Under the pieces are notes generated by a model. It was not told where the DNA came from, did no database searches, and saw nothing but the letters and a program-made list of their open reading frames with translations. A stretch of DNA of 9,368 nucleotides from assembly GCA_964563495.1 (NCBI GenBank), contig CAZLYK010000181.1, forward strand, positions 1-9,368. Direction: 5' to 3'. Positions 7,444-9,368 of the stretch are shown here, in pieces (within the stretch, counting starts at the first letter, position 1; every line of letters begins with the position of its first letter). The DNA comes from CAZLYK01 sp964563495. Its GTDB lineage: Bacteria > Acidobacteriota > Blastocatellia > RBC074. A program made the translations under genes and the position numbers.

Positions 7444-8667
7444 ATGGAACAAAAATTGCCGCGTATACGTCCTGGGTTGGACATCTTCCCATCACCGGCG
7501 CCGGAGAAACCCGGGCTGCTTTTTCGCGATCCATTCCGTTATACGGATGAAATTCTGATTATTCCGCCTTTGCTGGCGGCAGGTTTGATCTGCTTTGATG
7601 GGCAGAGCACGGGTCTTGACCTGCAGGTCTATCTGTCAAGACTTGCGGGGGAGATCATCCCGGGTGAGATTATACAGTCGATGACGGACACACTGCGGCT
7701 GAATGGTTTTCTTGAGGGTGAGGATTTCGAGCGTCTGCGCGCCGAACGCCACGCGGAATTTGCCGCCGCGCCTGCCCGAATGGCTGCTCATTCGGGGACG
7801 GGCTATCCGGATCAGGCTGAGAACCTGAGGGCCAAACTCGATCAATACCTGACGGGGAACCGTTCGCCGGCGACGGAACCGCTGCTCGGTCTGGCTGCGC
7901 CTCATGTCAGCCCGTGGGGCGGTTGGCAATCCTACTCGGCAGCCTATGGCCGCCTGGCCGGAGTCGGCCCGGAAGATTTTGAGAACAAGACCGTGATCAT
8001 ACTCGGCACCTCGCATTACGGCGAACCGGAAAAGTTCGGGATCACGCGCAAACCTTTCGTCACGCCGCTTGGCGCATTACAACCCGACCTCAATCTGATC
8101 GACTGGATCATGGAACGAGCCGGCGACTCGATCGTGATCGAGGATTATTGCCACGCGATCGAGCATTCGATCGAGTTTCAGTGCGTTTTCCTGCAGCAGA
8201 TGCTGGGTATGAATTTTAAGATCCTGCCGATCCTCTGTGGCCCATTCGCCAAAGCGCTCGTCTCCGGCCGTCCTCCCGAATCGGATGACAATGTCAAACG
8301 GTTCTTTGATATCCTGGGCGAGTTGCAGTCAATCTATGGGAGAAAATTGTTCTGGGTCATGGGAATAGACCTGGCCCATATCGGGAGACGCTACGGAGAC
8401 GAGATTGGCGCCCAGGCGGATCAGGGCCTCATGCTCAAGGTCAAGGAACAGGATTTCGAACGGCTCAACCGGGTCTGCGAGGGAAAGACCGATGATTTTT
8501 TCCAATTGGTCAGCGACGAGCGGGATCCGCTGAAGTGGTGCGGGTTTTCGCCTCTCTACACATTTCTGCGCGCGGTGCCGTCAGCCAAAGGCACCGTCTT
8601 GCGCTATGATCAATGGAATATCGATGAGCAATCGGTGGTCAGTTTTGCGGCCTTGGAATTTGTTTAA
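7444..8667 (+). CDS. amrB: Memo-family protein (AmmeMemoRadiSam protein B)
   Basis: This is a member of the Memo family, which shares its fold with extradiol-type dioxygenases. Eukaryotic MEMO1 has been linked to metal and redox handling, while the bacterial role is unsettled. The 407 residues form two parts. Residues about 1-135 (PRIRPGLDIFPSP, FRDPFRYTDE, LICFDGQSTGLDLQVYLS, then LNGFLEGEDFERLR) look like a small helical, possibly winged-helix-like, module. The Memo domain follows at about 147-407: LAAPHVSPWGG (H154), ILGTSHYGEPEKFGITRKPF (H191), TPLGALQPD, EDYCHAIEHSIEFQ (H237, H241), GIDLAHIGRRYGD (H312) and KWCGFSPL (C366). The active-site His and Cys positions of the family all appear occupied. 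ATG 7444 is chosen because similarity begins at EQKLPRIRPGLD. An in-frame TTG at 7432 has a better ribosome site (GGAAAG, 7419-7424) and would add four residues. The frame stays open back to 7252, but that part overlaps the divergent gene and looks non-coding. The SRAP gene follows after 10 bp. Confidence 0.93.
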   Translation: MEQKLPRIRPGLDIFPSPAPEKPGLLFRDPFRYTDEILIIPPLLAAGLICFDGQSTGLDLQVYLSRLAGEIIPGEIIQSMTDTLRLNGFLEGEDFERLRAERHAEFAAAPARMAAHSGTGYPDQAENLRAKLDQYLTGNRSPATEPLLGLAAPHVSPWGGWQSYSAAYGRLAGVGPEDFENKTVIILGTSHYGEPEKFGITRKPFVTPLGALQPDLNLIDWIMERAGDSIVIEDYCHAIEHSIEFQCVFLQQMLGMNFKILPILCGPFAKALVSGRPPESDDNVKRFFDILGELQSIYGRKLFWVMGIDLAHIGRRYGDEIGAQADQGLMLKVKEQDFERLNRVCEGKTDDFFQLVSDERDPLKWCGFSPLYTFLRAVPSAKGTVLRYDQWNIDEQSVVSFAALEFV

Positions 8668-8677
8668 GGGGCAGACA

Positions 8678-9352
8678 ATGTGCGGACGATTTACAAGACA
8701 TCACCAAGCAGAAGAGATCGAGGAGCGCTTCGATGTCGACGCGACCGAAGAGGCATCGATGCTTCGTTATAACATCGCGCCTTCGCGGATCGTCCCGGTC
8801 ATCAGCCGGCGTGAAAGACGCGAAATGTTCGACTGCAAATGGGGGCTGATTCCCTTCTGGGCCAAAGATCCCTCGATCGGCAACAACCTGATCAACGCCA
8901 AAGCGGAAACCATCACCGAGAAACCTTCATTCAAACACGCCATGGCCAGGCGACGGTGTCTGGTTCCGGCAGACGGATTTTTTGAATGGCAAAAAAAGGG
9001 CAAAGGGCCGAGCCAGCCGATCTACGTTCGGCGTCGAGACGGTGGGCTGTTCGCTTTTGCGGGGCTGTGGGAAGAATGGAAATCACCCGAAGGTGCGATC
9101 CATCGTACGTTTACAATCATCACGGTCGAGCCGAACGAATTGATCTCGCAGTTTCACCACCGGATGGCGGCGATCCTCAAACCGGAAGAGGAGGCGATCT
9201 GGATCGATCCTCAAACTGAGGTCCCGGAGGCAGCGCAGTTGCTCAGACCGTATCCGTCCGACGAACTCGAAGCGTTTCCGGTTTCGCGCGCCGTCAACAA
9301 CCCGAATTTTGACGACCCGTCGTGTATCGAGCCGGTTAGTAGAGAAGATTGA
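8678..9352 (+). CDS. yedK: SRAP-domain protein, abasic-site DNA-protein crosslinker
   Basis: This is a member of the SRAP family (E. coli YedK, human HMCES), which shields abasic sites in single-stranded DNA by bonding them covalently through the N-terminal cysteine. The 224 residues match the family length. The sequence begins MCGRF, so Cys2 becomes the reactive N-terminus after Met removal. Other hallmarks are YNIAPSR (31-37), WGLIPFWAKD (55-64), INAKAETI with N73, RCLVPADGFFEW with E103, FAFAGLWEEW (125-134) and ISQFHHRM with the catalytic-type H160. All the residues expected for crosslinking (C2, N73, E103, H160) are present. The start at ATG 8678 is fixed by the required Cys2 and by AAGGGG (8666-8671), which overlaps the stop codon of the Memo gene; the two are therefore one transcription unit. 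An in-frame earlier start at 8606 would bury the cysteine and is wrong. No LexA-like operator is apparent immediately upstream. Confidence 0.96.
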   Translation: MCGRFTRHHQAEEIEERFDVDATEEASMLRYNIAPSRIVPVISRRERREMFDCKWGLIPFWAKDPSIGNNLINAKAETITEKPSFKHAMARRRCLVPADGFFEWQKKGKGPSQPIYVRRRDGGLFAFAGLWEEWKSPEGAIHRTFTIITVEPNELISQFHHRMAAILKPEEEAIWIDPQTEVPEAAQLLRPYPSDELEAFPVSRAVNNPNFDDPSCIEPVSRED

Positions 9353-9368
9353 CCGGATTTTTGCAGGA
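9352..9368. repeat. Truncated third copy of the gene-end repeat
   Basis: Starting on the last base of the SRAP stop codon, ACCGGAT (9352-9358) and GCAGGA (9363-9368) are spaced 11 bp, the same phase as the first two units of the other two elements. Over 17 bases it matches 14 positions of 4653-4669 and 14 of 6388-6404. The window ends here, so an inverted right arm cannot be seen. Confidence 0.55.

Overview
The window holds seven protein-coding genes, the first cut by the left edge. They fall into four blocks, with three intergenic inverted repeats or repeat fragments. No tRNA, rRNA, CRISPR array, insertion sequence or transposase is visible, and no stretch over 300 bases lacks a gene. The style fits a free-living Gram-negative-type bacterium, most likely of the Acidobacteriota: fairly GC-rich coding DNA, a PknB-like kinase fused to a TolB-like/TPR tail, a Memo-family protein with an extra N-terminal domain, and a coiled-coil exported protein ending in GAHIHIG. 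This assignment rests on family resemblance and is not proven.

Layout: (1) 1-2108 (+) is an ABC-2 type exporter pair, an ATPase (5' end missing) followed 5 bp later by its membrane permease, most like the YbhF/YbhS-R drug-export group. (2) 2211-4616 (+) is a soluble Ser/Thr protein kinase with a TolB/FlgO-like middle domain and TPR-type repeats, probably transcribed alone. (3) 4743-6371 (+) is purH, the last two steps of IMP synthesis, standing alone. It converges on a minus-strand gene (6473-7288) for an exported coiled-coil protein with a possible metallopeptidase-like C-terminus. (4) A 155-bp divergent region separates that gene from a plus-strand pair: a Memo-family protein (AmmeMemoRadiSam protein B, 7444-8667) and, 10 bp further on, a SRAP-domain DNA-protein-crosslink protein (8678-9352).

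The least expected content is non-coding. Perfect inverted repeats with 24- and 47-bp arms follow the kinase gene and lie between the two convergent genes. Both have exactly 18 bases between the arms, and each left arm carries degenerate ACAGGAT-like units phased at 11 then 10 bp. A third, truncated copy with the same 11-bp phase starts at the stop codon of the last gene and runs off the window. They look like one dispersed family of gene-end hairpins. The protein genes are recognisable families. I see no convincing new multi-gene system, though the Memo-SRAP pairing and the exported HIH protein merit comparison with other genomes.
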